Notes: generated by a model from the letters alone, not told the origin. DNA of 64,000 nt from Burkholderia sp. S171 (GCF_009766085.1 NZ_LMUF01000064.1:223177-287176), one strand, 5' to 3'; shown: positions 27,618-38,498, counted from the stretch's first letter. Program-made: numbers and translations.

Positions 27618-28739
27618 ATGCTGAAACATACACCTTACTATCACAAGCTCGTGGCGGCTGGGGCCACATTGCAGGATCGCGGTGGCTTCGCCACGCCGAA
27701 CTTCTTTTCATCGATCGCGGATGAGCACAAGGCGGTCCGTGAGCGGGTGGGAATGTTTGACGTCTATTATCAGGTGGGCGTAGAAATCAAAGGGAAAGAC
27801 GCTGAGCGGTTGTTGATGCGTGCCCTTGTGAACGACGTACGCAGGATGGCCGATGGTGACGTTATTTATAGTTCCATATGCAACGAAGCAGGTGGGATCA
27901 TCGATGATCTGACGTGCTTTCGCTTTAGCGGCGACCGGTATTGGCTTTCTCCCACTCCTTCGCGCGTACAGGTTGTCGTAGAGGCAGTGAGTCTGTTGAT
28001 TGGAGCGGCGAACGTCACGGTCACCAATCTCGCGTATTCGAATGCCTATCTCTCTATCCAGGGGCCGGACTCTCGTGAATTGCTGGCATCTCTGACGGAT
28101 ACTGATCTGTCCGCGCAGGCACTGAAATATTTCACGTTTACGCGCGGGAGGGTGGGGGAAGTCCCGGACGCGATGATATCGCGCACAGGCTATTCCGGAG
28201 AGCTTGGGTACGAGCTCTTTTTCCCTGTCGAATATGCAGAGTATGTCTGGGATGCCATTGCGGAGGCAGGCAAGCGATTCGACATTCGTCCTTGCGGTAT
28301 GAAAACCATGCGGTCGTTGCGAATCGAAAAGGCGTACCTATTGTACGGACTGGACATCAACGAAAAGACGAACCCGCTGTCGGCTGGTTTGGGTTGGACC
28401 GTTCGATTTGATGATCGTGATTTCATGGGTCGTGCCGCATTGGATAAGGTAGTGGCGAACAACGTGACTCCGCAACTTCGGCTCATCGACACGGGGGCCA
28501 TCAATCCGATTGTTCACGGTGAGAAGGTATTCCATAACGGAGAAGAGGTTGGCGTAGTGACCTCCGGAGATCCCGGCTTCCATCTGGGCAGGACGTTTGC
28601 CTTCGCTTACCTTCCATCAGAACTGGCGTCGGAAGGCACCAAGGTCGAAATAGCGCGCGCCGATGCCTCCGGGAACGTCACCGGTACCGTCCTTGGGCGC
28701 GCACCCTATGATCCGGGCCGCAAACGGTTGACCGCGTAG
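27618..28739 (+). CDS. Aminomethyltransferase family (GcvT-like) protein
   Basis: A 373-residue stand-alone GCV_T protein, beginning 15 bp after etfA with GTGGAG as ribosome binding site. It has the FDVYYQVGVEIKGKDAERLL entry region, the SIQGPDSRELL and SRTGYSGELGYELF motifs and a C-terminal barrel. The family binds tetrahydrofolate and takes up C1 units from amines. It is not the glycine-cleavage T protein by context, as no gcvH or gcvP is present. It may accept formaldehyde or methylene units from the trimethylamine-dehydrogenase-like protein, giving the cluster a second folate transfer site. That role is inference. Confidence 0.88.
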   Translation: MLKHTPYYHKLVAAGATLQDRGGFATPNFFSSIADEHKAVRERVGMFDVYYQVGVEIKGKDAERLLMRALVNDVRRMADGDVIYSSICNEAGGIIDDLTCFRFSGDRYWLSPTPSRVQVVVEAVSLLIGAANVTVTNLAYSNAYLSIQGPDSRELLASLTDTDLSAQALKYFTFTRGRVGEVPDAMISRTGYSGELGYELFFPVEYAEYVWDAIAEAGKRFDIRPCGMKTMRSLRIEKAYLLYGLDINEKTNPLSAGLGWTVRFDDRDFMGRAALDKVVANNVTPQLRLIDTGAINPIVHGEKVFHNGEEVGVVTSGDPGFHLGRTFAFAYLPSELASEGTKVEIARADASGNVTGTVLGRAPYDPGRKRLTA

Positions 28740-28772
28740 TTCTTCACTCTGTGAGCAAATACGCGTGGATAC

Positions 28773-28799
28773 GCCTCTGATCTCTTAGTTCAGAGGCGG
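28773..28799. terminator. Hairpin after the GcvT-like gene
   Basis: A perfect 9-bp stem (CGCCTCTGA / TCAGAGGCG) with a 9-base loop, 34 bp after the stop of the last gene of the demethylation operon and before the convergent TetR gene. It lacks a T-run, so it may be a weak or bidirectional terminator, or protect the 3' end. Confidence 0.6.
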
Positions 28800-28870
28800 C
28801 AACTACCATGACACCAAGGATCAGGTTATTGCTCGGGTGAACGTCACGCGACGGCTAGGGCGACAGGCAT

Positions 28871-29626
28871 TTATACGCGATCACTCTTACGGGACCTGGT
28901 CTTCTGAACGGTTCCCCGCGAGCTTCCCGCCTGGGCGAGTGCCAAGACTGCCCTGACAGCTTCGTCCTCGATTCCCCTGACGTCCGACGGAAAGCGATTG
29001 CGTTGGGGTATCAAAAGGATCAGGCCTTCGATCTGACAGGTTATCAGCGCCGCTCGGCACGAGAGTTCCAGCGGTGGCAAGTCCGGGTTGACCCCTTCGA
29101 GAAAACCACGAATCATCTTTCGTTGGAATACATACGCTTCATCCATAATCTGACGCGCAAAGTCATGAGATTGCGCCAGCGCCCACATGTTGATAAACAG
29201 ACTTTGGGTTCGAGGTTGTTTATCGGCCTCGATCAGAATTCGGACAATTTTTTCTAGTCGTTCCTCGGGCGTGAGCGAATAGTCGTTTCTAATACTGTCA
29301 TAGGTCTCCGAATATTCAGCCGATGTTTGTCGCATGATTGCAGCGAATAATTCCTCACGGGTAGGGAAGTAATGCTGCAGATTGGATAGGGCTATGCCGG
29401 CACTCGAGGCGACCTTGCGCATGCTCATTTCGCCGTAGCCTTCCGCGACAAAAATATCGGTAGCACACTTAAGGATGCGTTCGACGGCGTAGCGTCCTCG
29501 CTCGGTCAACCCGCGTTTGCCGCTTTTGCGACCTGGTTCGGGCGGGGGGATTCCTTGATGCGTCGTTTCGATTTTCGCTAATGGACCCTGCTTCCGGTCC
29601 TCGCGAGTGAGCGTCTCTCTGGGCAT
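28871..29626 (-). CDS. TetR/AcrR family regulator
   Basis: A 251-residue repressor-type protein with an unusually long polar N-terminal tail (about 45 residues), then a TetR HTH (FVAEGYGEMSMRKVASSAGIA with LSNLQHYFPTREELFAA) and a helical ligand domain. It lies convergent to the demethylation operon and is the obvious candidate to sense its substrate. No clear ribosome binding site precedes ATG 29626, so translation could begin at a later codon. Two short dyads upstream (29893-29908 and 30118-30127) share TAGGTCA and may be operators. Confidence 0.87.
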   Translation of the reverse strand: MPRETLTREDRKQGPLAKIETTHQGIPPPEPGRKSGKRGLTERGRYAVERILKCATDIFVAEGYGEMSMRKVASSAGIALSNLQHYFPTREELFAAIMRQTSAEYSETYDSIRNDYSLTPEERLEKIVRILIEADKQPRTQSLFINMWALAQSHDFARQIMDEAYVFQRKMIRGFLEGVNPDLPPLELSCRAALITCQIEGLILLIPQRNRFPSDVRGIEDEAVRAVLALAQAGSSRGTVQKTRSRKSDRV

Positions 29627-29892
29627 GGTTTGTTGCGGGCGAACCGCGCAAATTGGTGGTTGTCAGAGGATATCATTGTCGGTCGGATGACCAAGTTCGT
29701 ACAAGCATGGCCTACCCGGCCTCGTCCATTTTCGTCCCTTGATAGAGGTTTGTGTAGCGCCAGTTGTCTTCCTTATCTTGCCAACAGCTACGCATCCGTT
29801 AACGTGAAGCTGACGCCTCATGGACGATGCAGTGCAGCCATCGCGATAACCGAACCGGAAACCAGCGCCGTTGACTGGGTGAACAGGAAATA

Positions 29893-29908
29893 TAGGTCAT
29901 ACAACCTA
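29893..29908. promoter_or_regulatory. Dyad TAGGT-N6-ACCTA upstream of TetR
   Basis: Perfect 5-bp arms (TAGGT / ACCTA) around 6 bases, 267 bp upstream of the TetR start. The element TAGGTCA recurs at 30115-30121. It could be an operator for the TetR or LuxR regulator; not tested. Confidence 0.35.
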
Positions 29909-30117
29909 GTTTAGAAGAATTAAACGCCCGCTGACGTATGACAACTTATATTCCTCACACTTGGACGCGCTTGCAATGAGGATGTCTTCCCCCGTACTTG
30001 ATCGCAATGCTGGACTTAGGGGAGTGATCATGTCTTACAGCTTCGAAAGCAAGCGGACTCGAAAAGGGCTTGCACCTACTTGCGGTCGATATTTTGCTGA
30101 GCTATAAATATAATTAG

Positions 30118-30127
30118 GTCACGTGAC
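30118..30127. promoter_or_regulatory. Palindrome GTCACGTGAC
   Basis: A perfect 10-bp palindrome inside the longer string TAGGTCACGTGACATA, in the gap between the TetR gene and the permease remnant. It shares TAGGTCA with the dyad at 29893-29908. The surrounding DNA is AT-rich, as promoters often are. Confidence 0.4.
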
Positions 30128-30144
30128 ATAGTTATATGGATCAG

Positions 30145-30387
30145 TGGAATCGAAAGATAGGCGCTGGTGACTGCTCTGGGCATGGGACTGTTTTTTTACC
30201 TGTGATAAATCATCGTCCATGTTGATCTGCTGAGTAGCAGCGAGTCGACCGGTCCGAGTGGGTGCCGTGGGCGACACCAGGGGGCAGTGGAGTGGGATCC
30301 TGCTTCGCGGTCTGGCTCAGGAGCGCACGCCCGTCGTCGTACAACAAACTGGGAAGACTGCTAAATGAAGCTCAATCCGACTCTTAG
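30145..30387 (+). pseudogene. C-terminal remnant of an APC permease (paralogue of 4845-6287)
   Basis: Plus-strand translation gives ALGMGLFFYL, two stop codons (TGA, TAA) where the intact permease has Trp-Gln, then IIVHVDLLS, a frameshift, VPWAT, and finally ARPSSYNKLGRLLNEAQ before a TAG. This aligns along its length with the last 60 residues of the APC permease at 4845-6287 (IGLFLCLWQIIVHVDLLS ... VPWATLG ... ARPALYQNLGRLLNEV). It is therefore a dead second copy with everything upstream lost. Its 3' end overlaps the start of the intact LuxR-type gene. Confidence 0.85.
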
Positions 30388-31105
30388 TACCGACGTGCTG
30401 AATCGTTCTCGCTCAGAGCGCGCGCCTATCGATATGCGATTCATAGAAGAGACGATGGAATTCGTCGCACGAATGACCCACACCAGGTCGTTGGCATTCT
30501 ATGTAATCGATCAGGGCCACGAAAATTGCAAGTTTCGTCGGCTGGACGTGCCGGAGGCATTCCATAGGGAATATAAGGCGGGCATGTGCAAATTCGACCC
30601 GTTCGAATATCACCGTGTCACCTGTGCGATGGACCGGGCATCTATCTTGAGCAACGCGTTCACGCGTTCAGCAACGCCGGAAGACCAGCACTACGTACGA
30701 TTTCTAAAAGCGCATGGGTACGAGGATATTGTCGAGACGATTTTTCGTAGCGACACGCGAGTTCTCGGCGGGATCAGTCTGCTCTTACGCCGGGGCGATG
30801 ACCCTGCGCAGGTCGCGGCCGTCGTGGACGCGATGCACCCGTACATCGAGTACAACCTGCGTGGCTTCACGGGACGGAGTAAATCGGAGTTCCGGGAAGA
30901 CCTCTCGAAGTCCTTTTTGCTATCTCCAAGGGAGCTCGACGTCGTGGAACTTTTAACGTCCGGCCAGACAAACAATTGCATCGCCGAAACGCTGCATATC
31001 AGCGTGGCGACGGTGAAGTCCCATGTCCTCAAAATATTCGAAAAGGTCGGGGCTCCTAACCGGGCCAGCCTGGTTTCAATGATCTCCGAATACGAAGCGC
31101 ATTGA
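30365..31105 (+). CDS. LuxR-type transcriptional regulator
   Basis: A 246-residue regulator with a C-terminal LuxR/FixJ HTH (about residues 180-240: LSPRELDVVELLTSGQTNN, then LHISVATVKSHVLKIFEKVG). The N-terminal 170 residues look like the alpha-beta fold of autoinducer-binding LuxR proteins (YKAGMCKFDPFEYH), but ligand residues cannot be judged, and no luxI-like synthase is present, so it would be a solo. The ATG at 30365 lies inside the end of a dead permease gene; ATG 30434 is an alternative start. It probably controlled the permease once encoded upstream and may now act on the amine cluster. Confidence 0.85.
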   Translation: MKLNPTLSTDVLNRSRSERAPIDMRFIEETMEFVARMTHTRSLAFYVIDQGHENCKFRRLDVPEAFHREYKAGMCKFDPFEYHRVTCAMDRASILSNAFTRSATPEDQHYVRFLKAHGYEDIVETIFRSDTRVLGGISLLLRRGDDPAQVAAVVDAMHPYIEYNLRGFTGRSKSEFREDLSKSFLLSPRELDVVELLTSGQTNNCIAETLHISVATVKSHVLKIFEKVGAPNRASLVSMISEYEAH

Positions 31106-31202
31106 GTCCATTCGCCGTGTTTGAGAATGAGCTGCTCGGCTGCTGAGAGAATAGAGTCTCGATCGTTCGACCGCATCGCCAGAGGATCCGGCAATCCGTG
31201 CA

Positions 31203-32879
<1,677 letters not shown>

Positions 32880-32956
32880 CTGCACCCTTACCAGACAATG
32901 TTCAACGAGGACATATTCTCCGCGTTGATTCTCTAGCGTGTCGATGAGTAGGGCAA

Positions 32957-32972
32957 TCAGCCGTAAGGCTGA
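32957..32972. terminator. Short hairpin downstream of the histidine kinase
   Basis: A 6-bp stem (TCAGCC / GGCTGA) with a 4-base loop (gtaa), lying 130 bp after the kinase gene stop on the minus strand and before the ETF-QO promoter. No T-run follows, so function as a terminator is tentative. Confidence 0.35.
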
Positions 32973-33101
32973 ATAATGACGGCAGCGAAGGTATCAAGAC
33001 AGGGAAGCCGTTGTCAGCCGCGAATACTACCCGCTGGTCTTAACGCGACAAAATCCTGTCAACAGGTCAACGCCCGTTGAGCCATGAGGGGCACTGCAAG
33101 A

Positions 33102-34487
33102 TCATGCGTGGCAGTCACGTCGCCGCGGAAAGCGCAAAGTTGCCTCAAGCCCGCGCTCGCCCCCGTTTTTCAGCGTGAGTGTGCCGCCGTGCGCAAGCAC
33201 GATGTTCTGGGCAATGCTGAGTCCCAGCCCTGAGCCGCCGGTAGCCCGGCTGCGTGACTCTTCAACACGATAAAACGGCTCGAATACACGGCTCAGGTGA
33301 TCGACGGGTATCCCGGGGCCATCGTCGCTGACGACGATTTCGAGCATGTCGCTCTCGTCCCGTATGAGAATCCGTGCGCGTTCACCATAGCGCACAGCGT
33401 TATCGACGAGGTTCGATAAGCAACGCTTGAGGCTGCGTGCATAGCCGGGCAAAGGACGCGTCGCGGCACCACTAATCGATATCTCTCCGCCTGCTTCCAT
33501 GGCATCCGACTGGACCACGTCGAGAAGCGCATTGACGTCGATGGGTCGTACCGGTTCCCGAACTTCGATGCCCCGCATGAACTCAAGCGTTTCGTTCGCG
33601 AGCGTTTCCATTTCAAGCAGGTCGGCGCGAAAGCGTTGCCTCAAGTCATCGTCTTGAAGCATTTCGGCGCGAAGCCGAAGACGGGTAATCGGCGACTTGA
33701 GGTCGTGGGAAACGGCCGCCAGAATGCGGGTCCGCTCGCCAACATAGTCGAGCAGCTTGCGCTGCAGATTATTCAGCGCTTGAATTGCATTACGCAGTTC
33801 CAGTGGTCCCGCGACGGTCAGCGGCAAGCGGTTGATATTTTGCGCGAGATCGTCGGCTGCGGCCGCAAACGCCCTCAACGGCCGCATCGCTATCCTGACG
33901 AGACAGGCGAGCATGGAACTGAATACGACAAACGGCACGCCCCAGCGAAAGAACGCCCACCATGGCGAAATGCTAAGGCCACCTTCTCCCTCTTCACAAT
34001 CGATATTCAGCCATCTGCCATCGTCCATTCGGACCTGAACGCTAAATTCTCCACGTTGCCACTGCAAGCCGTCTAGCTTAAAAATCAGGCCCCGCGAATC
34101 GGGCGCCTGAAACTGACGCGCGTTCAACACCTTCAACTCGAGCGGCCCGTCGAAATTGGCACGAATGGCCCGCGCCACAAGTTGCTGCGACTCCGTTGCG
34201 GACTTCTCGCTGTGTTCCGGCGGCGACGCGGCATTGCGCCACGACAAGGAAAACCCCGGCCGGCTCAGTGCCTGAACCGCGCGATTCGCGTCTTCTCCTG
34301 GAAGACTATTGATCGTCCGTACGGTCTGGGCAATATGCGCAGCTGCCAGACGGGCCGGGATTTCGAGCAACAGACGGCTGCGCTCGTTTTTCCAGCCGAT
34401 GTGGTCGAAAGCTGACCACATCGCCAGGCCAAGCATCACAGTCCATATGATGCGTCCAGACAGCGTGCGGGGAGAGATGAACTTCAT
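33102..34487 (-). CDS. Sensor histidine kinase (EnvZ/RstB type)
   Basis: A 461-residue inner-membrane kinase: transmembrane helix near residue 12-30, a periplasmic sensor domain of about 130 residues, a second helix near residue 175, then HAMP, the H-box VSHDLKSPITRLRLRAEM and the ATP-binding motifs (LVDNAVRYG, DDGPGIP, GGSGLGLSIAQNI). The ATG at 34487 overlaps the stop of the response regulator (ATGA), which fixes the start and couples the pair. It would sense an envelope or osmotic signal and phosphorylate the partner regulator. Confidence 0.92.
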   Translation of the reverse strand: MKFISPRTLSGRIIWTVMLGLAMWSAFDHIGWKNERSRLLLEIPARLAAAHIAQTVRTINSLPGEDANRAVQALSRPGFSLSWRNAASPPEHSEKSATESQQLVARAIRANFDGPLELKVLNARQFQAPDSRGLIFKLDGLQWQRGEFSVQVRMDDGRWLNIDCEEGEGGLSISPWWAFFRWGVPFVVFSSMLACLVRIAMRPLRAFAAAADDLAQNINRLPLTVAGPLELRNAIQALNNLQRKLLDYVGERTRILAAVSHDLKSPITRLRLRAEMLQDDDLRQRFRADLLEMETLANETLEFMRGIEVREPVRPIDVNALLDVVQSDAMEAGGEISISGAATRPLPGYARSLKRCLSNLVDNAVRYGERARILIRDESDMLEIVVSDDGPGIPVDHLSRVFEPFYRVEESRSRATGGSGLGLSIAQNIVLAHGGTLTLKNGGERGLEATLRFPRRRDCHA

Positions 34488-35206
34488 GGGCAATATTTCA
34501 CGGTGACTGCCAGCAAGTAGCCTTCGCTACGAACAGTCTTGATGATTTGCGGCTCACGTGCATCTTCCAGAAGACGCTGACGCAGGCGGCTGACCCGCAC
34601 GTCGACGGCACGCTCGAACGGATCGGCCTCCTTGCCCATGAGGAGGGTCGTCAATCGATCGCGGGTCAGTATGCGACTCGGATGGTCCAGGAAAACGCGG
34701 AGCAACTGATACTCGGCGCCGCTCAACGCGATCAGCACGCCGTCGGGCGAAGTCAGGTGCCGTGCAACCGTATCCAGCTGCCAGCCCGCGAATTCTATGC
34801 TCTGCACGCTGTCGTCGCGCACATCGATCGACCTGCCTTTCGCGCGACGCAGCACCGCCTGCACCCTGACCAACAGCTCCCGGGGGTCGAACGGCTTCGG
34901 CAAATAATCGTCCGCGCCCATCTCCAAACCGATAATCCGATCGACGAGTTCGCCCCGCGATGTCAGCATGATGATGGGCACATCTGATCGGGCTCGCACT
35001 TCACGGCATAGCATCAGACCGTCCTTGCCGGGCATCATGAGATCGAGCACGATCAGATTCACAGCCGAGCGTTCGATGACCTTGAGCAGGTCCCGGCCAT
35101 CGGCCGCCACCTTTGCCACATAACCGCTTTGAGTCAGGTAATCGGATAACAAGCGCCGGATCTCGGAGTCGTCGTCGACAATCAGGATGGTCTCTTGGCG
35201 TTCCAT
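34484..35206 (-). CDS. OmpR-family response regulator
   Basis: A 240-residue DNA-binding regulator. The receiver has the acidic pocket VDDDSE near residue 11, the phospho-acceptor Asp55 in IVLDLMMPGKDG and the Lys in YLPKPFDPREL. A winged-helix output domain of the OmpR/PhoB type ends in VRSEGYLLAV. It is followed by the kinase with a 4-base overlap and is divergent from a MipA/OmpV gene, with an inverted repeat of TTTGTAACG in the shared promoter region that it may bind. Confidence 0.94.
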   Translation of the reverse strand: MERQETILIVDDDSEIRRLLSDYLTQSGYVAKVAADGRDLLKVIERSAVNLIVLDLMMPGKDGLMLCREVRARSDVPIIMLTSRGELVDRIIGLEMGADDYLPKPFDPRELLVRVQAVLRRAKGRSIDVRDDSVQSIEFAGWQLDTVARHLTSPDGVLIALSGAEYQLLRVFLDHPSRILTRDRLTTLLMGKEADPFERAVDVRVSRLRQRLLEDAREPQIIKTVRSEGYLLAVTVKYCP

Positions 35207-35303
35207 AGTAAATCTGCGATGCCCTCAAAAAAAATCCACGGCCGCCTGGCCCGACTCGGTACACGCGCTTTTATACCGTGCTTGCACGTTCACACGACGC
35301 CGA

Positions 35304-35352
35304 TTTGTAACGTAGTGTTGCACGACGAACGTGCGCAAGATTGCGTTACAAA
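35304..35352. promoter_or_regulatory. Inverted repeat TTTGTAACG ... CGTTACAAA between regulator and mipA
   Basis: Two perfect 9-bp arms at 35304-35312 and 35344-35352, 31 bases apart, in the divergent promoter region. The core GTTACA matches the half-site of RstA-type OmpR-family regulators as I know it. It is a good candidate operator for the adjacent response regulator. Confidence 0.5.
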
Positions 35353-35428
35353 CCTCCCTTGATTGCACACATTACGCTTACTTTACTGCGGTTAAATCAC
35401 CGGCGATTTCATCCACACGGACCCGCCG

Positions 35429-36256
35429 ATGCACACTTCCAGACTGTCTTTCCGTACTCATTTCTTCATCTCCATGGCGATCGGGTTGCCCCTGACCAAC
35501 GCCATGGCCGACTCCGGCACGCCTGTTACTCCGACTGTGCCTGCGCCCGATGCGTGGCGCTTCGTGGTGGGCGTAGGCGCGATCAGCGAGCCAAAATATC
35601 CAGGCTCGAGCAATCGCAGGTACGAACCGGTGCCACTGCTGAGCGCGAGCTACGGCCGCTTCTTCTTCGGTGCGTCGCCCGATAGCGGAACCCCCCTCGG
35701 GCTCGGCGCCTATTTGTATCGCGACAGCCATTGGCGGATCGGCGCCGTGGTGTCCTATGACCTTCTGACGCCCCGCCGCGAATCGGACGACGCTCATTTG
35801 CAGGGCCTAGGCGACATCGATCGAACAGCGCATGCAGGCATATTCGTGAACTACACACTGGGGTGGTTCGGGGCGCGCAGCAGCGTCCTGACCGACATTG
35901 GCGGCAAACACCAGGGAACCATCGCAAAGCTCGATCTGGAAGCGAAATATACGCCAACGAATCGTTTGACGTTCACCGCCGGGCCGGGGCTTACATGGGC
36001 AAGCAGCCAGTATGAGCAAACATACTATGGCGTGGACGCCCAGCAAAGCTCACAGTCGGGCCTGCGGCAGTACAGCCCCGGATCAGGCATCTCCAGCGTC
36101 CGATTCTCCGTAGGCGCAAGTTACGAACTGACAAAGCACTGGGACGTCAGGGGGCTCGTGAGCGCATCCAGTCTGCAGGGCAACACCGGCGACAGTCCGG
36201 TGGTCGAAAAGAAAAGCCAGATCTTCTATGGCGCATTTGCCAGTTACCATTTCTGA
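35429..36256 (+). CDS. MipA/OmpV family outer-membrane protein
   Basis: A 275-residue protein with a signal peptide ending near NAMA and a beta-barrel body of alternating strands ending in YGAFASYHF. The SEPKYPGSSNRRYEPVPLL stretch and TFTAGPGLTWASSQYEQTYYGV are hallmarks of MipA/OmpV, which scaffold the outer membrane or act as small porins. No strong ribosome binding site is seen before ATG 35429. It is divergent from an OmpR-type response regulator, which is a common arrangement and probably its controller. Confidence 0.9.
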   Translation: MHTSRLSFRTHFFISMAIGLPLTNAMADSGTPVTPTVPAPDAWRFVVGVGAISEPKYPGSSNRRYEPVPLLSASYGRFFFGASPDSGTPLGLGAYLYRDSHWRIGAVVSYDLLTPRRESDDAHLQGLGDIDRTAHAGIFVNYTLGWFGARSSVLTDIGGKHQGTIAKLDLEAKYTPTNRLTFTAGPGLTWASSQYEQTYYGVDAQQSSQSGLRQYSPGSGISSVRFSVGASYELTKHWDVRGLVSASSLQGNTGDSPVVEKKSQIFYGAFASYHF

Positions 36257-36710
36257 CCCTCTCGTCAAATTGCCGGAGCACTATCTGCTGTGGCGAGCAG
36301 CTGATCAGCAGGGCGTCGGGTTCGATGTCCTGCTGCAGAAGCATCGCCGACAAACAGTGCGTTCGTTGTCGCTTCAGCAACAGTCATATACGTAGCGCTG
36401 AATACCAACGCCTTGCTCGTCTATCTGTACCCTCTGGACAGCATTTTCACTCGAGACAAAAGGGCAATGACTCGAAGACGTCGAAAACTTCGGAGTACTC
36501 CAAACGAATAGCCATGCTCCATTCGAAGAAAAGGATGGCTTCCCCTCTGGCACTCACATTTACTTCACCGTCATCCTAGGTTGATTCTACATTCAAGATT
36601 GATCAATACGATTCACGGTCATATAGTCGCCGTCGAGAGCTTGAGGCTTGATCGGGAGGTTTTTAGCGAAACGCGCCGAAAGCGACTTCAACTTGAACGA
36701 GGCCATATTG
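36257..36710. other. 454-bp stretch before the TPP enzyme
   Basis: No gene supported. The right part (36581-36710) is the leader of the TPP-enzyme gene and is repeated in degraded form at 47931-48044. The left part shows no pattern I can name. Confidence 0.5.
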
Positions 36711-38498
36711 ATGAGTGACGTAGACCGCGCTGCCGTCCGAAGGGACATACCGGTGCCCTCCGAGGATAGTAGTGTTGTCTGGGGTAGCGACGCGATCGCA
36801 CAGATGTTGCGCAAGTTGGACATCCCGTATGTGCTGCTCAATCCGGGCGCAAGCTTTCGCGGACTGCACGACAGTCTGGTGAATTATCTTGCTAATCACA
36901 ATCCGCAGATGATTGTAGTGCTGCACGAAGAGCACGCGATTGCCATCGCACACGGTTATACGAAAGTAACGGGGCAGATGCTCGGCGCGATCGTGCATAG
37001 CAACGTCGGGCTGATGCACGCGTCGATGGCGATCTACAACGCCTGGGCCGACCGTGTGCCCGTGCTCGTGCTGGGCGCTACCGGGCCTGTCGATGCCGCG
37101 CTGCGTCGCCCCTGGATTGACTGGCTTCATACCGCGCAGGATCAGGGTGCGCTCGTGCGAAATTTTACGAAGTGGGACGCGCAACCGGCCTCGGTCCCGG
37201 CTGCGTTCGAGGCTCTGCTGCGTGCTGCGCAAATCGCCCGCACTGCGCCGAACGGCCCGACCTACGTGTGTTTCGACGCGGCGCTTCAGGAGACCGAATT
37301 AAGTAATCAACCGGTTCTTCCCGACCCGGCGCGTTACTTGCCGGCAACCTCCGCGCGGCCATCGGAAGCGGACCTCTGCAAGGCGCTCGCATGGCTTGCA
37401 GAGGCGCGTTCGCCGGTGATCCTGATGGGGCGAGTGTCGCGTGACGAAACCGCGTGGCGGCACCGCGTCGCACTTGCTGAAGCACTAGGTGCGCGGGTGT
37501 TGACGGACCTGAAGGTAGGAGCGGCATTTCCGACTGACCATCCGCTGCATGTCGCCGCGCCCGGGTTCTTTCTCTCGCCCGCTGCAGCCGCCGAGTTGAG
37601 ATCCGCCGATGTTGTCCTGAGTCTGGACTGGGTCGATCTTGCAGGGACGCTCAGGCAGGCGTGGGGTGAGGACGTGGTGGGGAGTCGCGTCATCCAGGTA
37701 TCGGTGGATCAATATATCCATAACGGTTGGTCCATGGATCATCAGGGGCTTGCACCGGTCGACCTTTATATGATGTCGGAACCTGATCCGGTCGTCGCGC
37801 TTCTATGCGAGGCGCTACCGAAGCGCGCGGTGCCCGTGCCCGCGAAGGTGGCGCCTCGAGAAAACGTATCAAGGTCCGGTGAGTCAATGAGCATTGCCTT
37901 CATGGCGCAATCGCTGCGGCGTGCCACAGCCGGCCACGACGTCTGTCTTATCCGGTTGCCTCTTGGCTGGAGTGGCGACATGTGGGACTTCCGCCATCCT
38001 CTTGATTATCTCGGCTACGACGGTGGCGGCGGAATTGGATCAGGTCCGGGGATGGCCGTCGGCGCGGCACTTGCCTTGAAGGGCAGCGGCCGCCTGCCGG
38101 TTGCCGTGATTGGCGATGGCGACTACATGATGGGCGTGACCGCACTGTGGACCGCTGCCAACGCGCGGATACCCTTGCTCGTCATCGTTGCGAACAACCG
38201 TTCCTTCTTCAACGACGAGCTGCATCAGGAGCGCGTGGCGAAGGATCGGCACCGCCCGGTCGAGAATCGCTGGATCGGCCAACGCATCGCGGATCCGGAG
38301 CCGGATCTCGCCATGATCGCCAGGGGGCAGGGCCTTGTCGGCATCGGGCCGGTCGCGCGCGCGACGGATCTTGACGCAGCTTTAGCGCAAGCTGTGAGTG
38401 CTCTGCTTGATGGAAAGACCGTCGTGGTGGACGTGCGCGTGGATCCGGGATACAGCCCGTCCATGTCGTCAGGCATGACGAGATCCAAGACCGAATGA
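36711..38498 (+). CDS. Thiamine pyrophosphate-dependent enzyme (acetolactate synthase/benzoylformate decarboxylase family)
   Basis: A 595-residue cytosolic enzyme with the three domains of the family. The cofactor-activating Glu sits in VVLHEEHAIAIAHGYTK (about residue 67), and the C-terminal TPP/Mg motif runs from GDGDYMMGVTALW to ANNRSFFND. Such enzymes decarboxylate a 2-keto acid to an aldehyde or join two carbonyl units. ATG 36711 (MSDVDRAAVRRD) is preferred over the far upstream 36648; GAGG at 36698-36701 supports it. The aldehyde dehydrogenase that follows 45 bp later would oxidise an aldehyde product, so decarboxylase is the more likely activity. A dead partial copy lies at 47931-48320. 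Confidence 0.88.
   Translation: MSDVDRAAVRRDIPVPSEDSSVVWGSDAIAQMLRKLDIPYVLLNPGASFRGLHDSLVNYLANHNPQMIVVLHEEHAIAIAHGYTKVTGQMLGAIVHSNVGLMHASMAIYNAWADRVPVLVLGATGPVDAALRRPWIDWLHTAQDQGALVRNFTKWDAQPASVPAAFEALLRAAQIARTAPNGPTYVCFDAALQETELSNQPVLPDPARYLPATSARPSEADLCKALAWLAEARSPVILMGRVSRDETAWRHRVALAEALGARVLTDLKVGAAFPTDHPLHVAAPGFFLSPAAAAELRSADVVLSLDWVDLAGTLRQAWGEDVVGSRVIQVSVDQYIHNGWSMDHQGLAPVDLYMMSEPDPVVALLCEALPKRAVPVPAKVAPRENVSRSGESMSIAFMAQSLRRATAGHDVCLIRLPLGWSGDMWDFRHPLDYLGYDGGGGIGSGPGMAVGAALALKGSGRLPVAVIGDGDYMMGVTALWTAANARIPLLVIVANNRSFFNDELHQERVAKDRHRPVENRWIGQRIADPEPDLAMIARGQGLVGIGPVARATDLDAALAQAVSALLDGKTVVVDVRVDPGYSPSMSSGMTRSKTE

Noticed and set aside
30118..30127. lux-box-like element for quorum sensing
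   Set aside because: GTCACGTGAC is only 10 bp, lacks the usual 20-bp lux-box length, and no luxI-like gene is in the window. Kept only as a generic palindrome.
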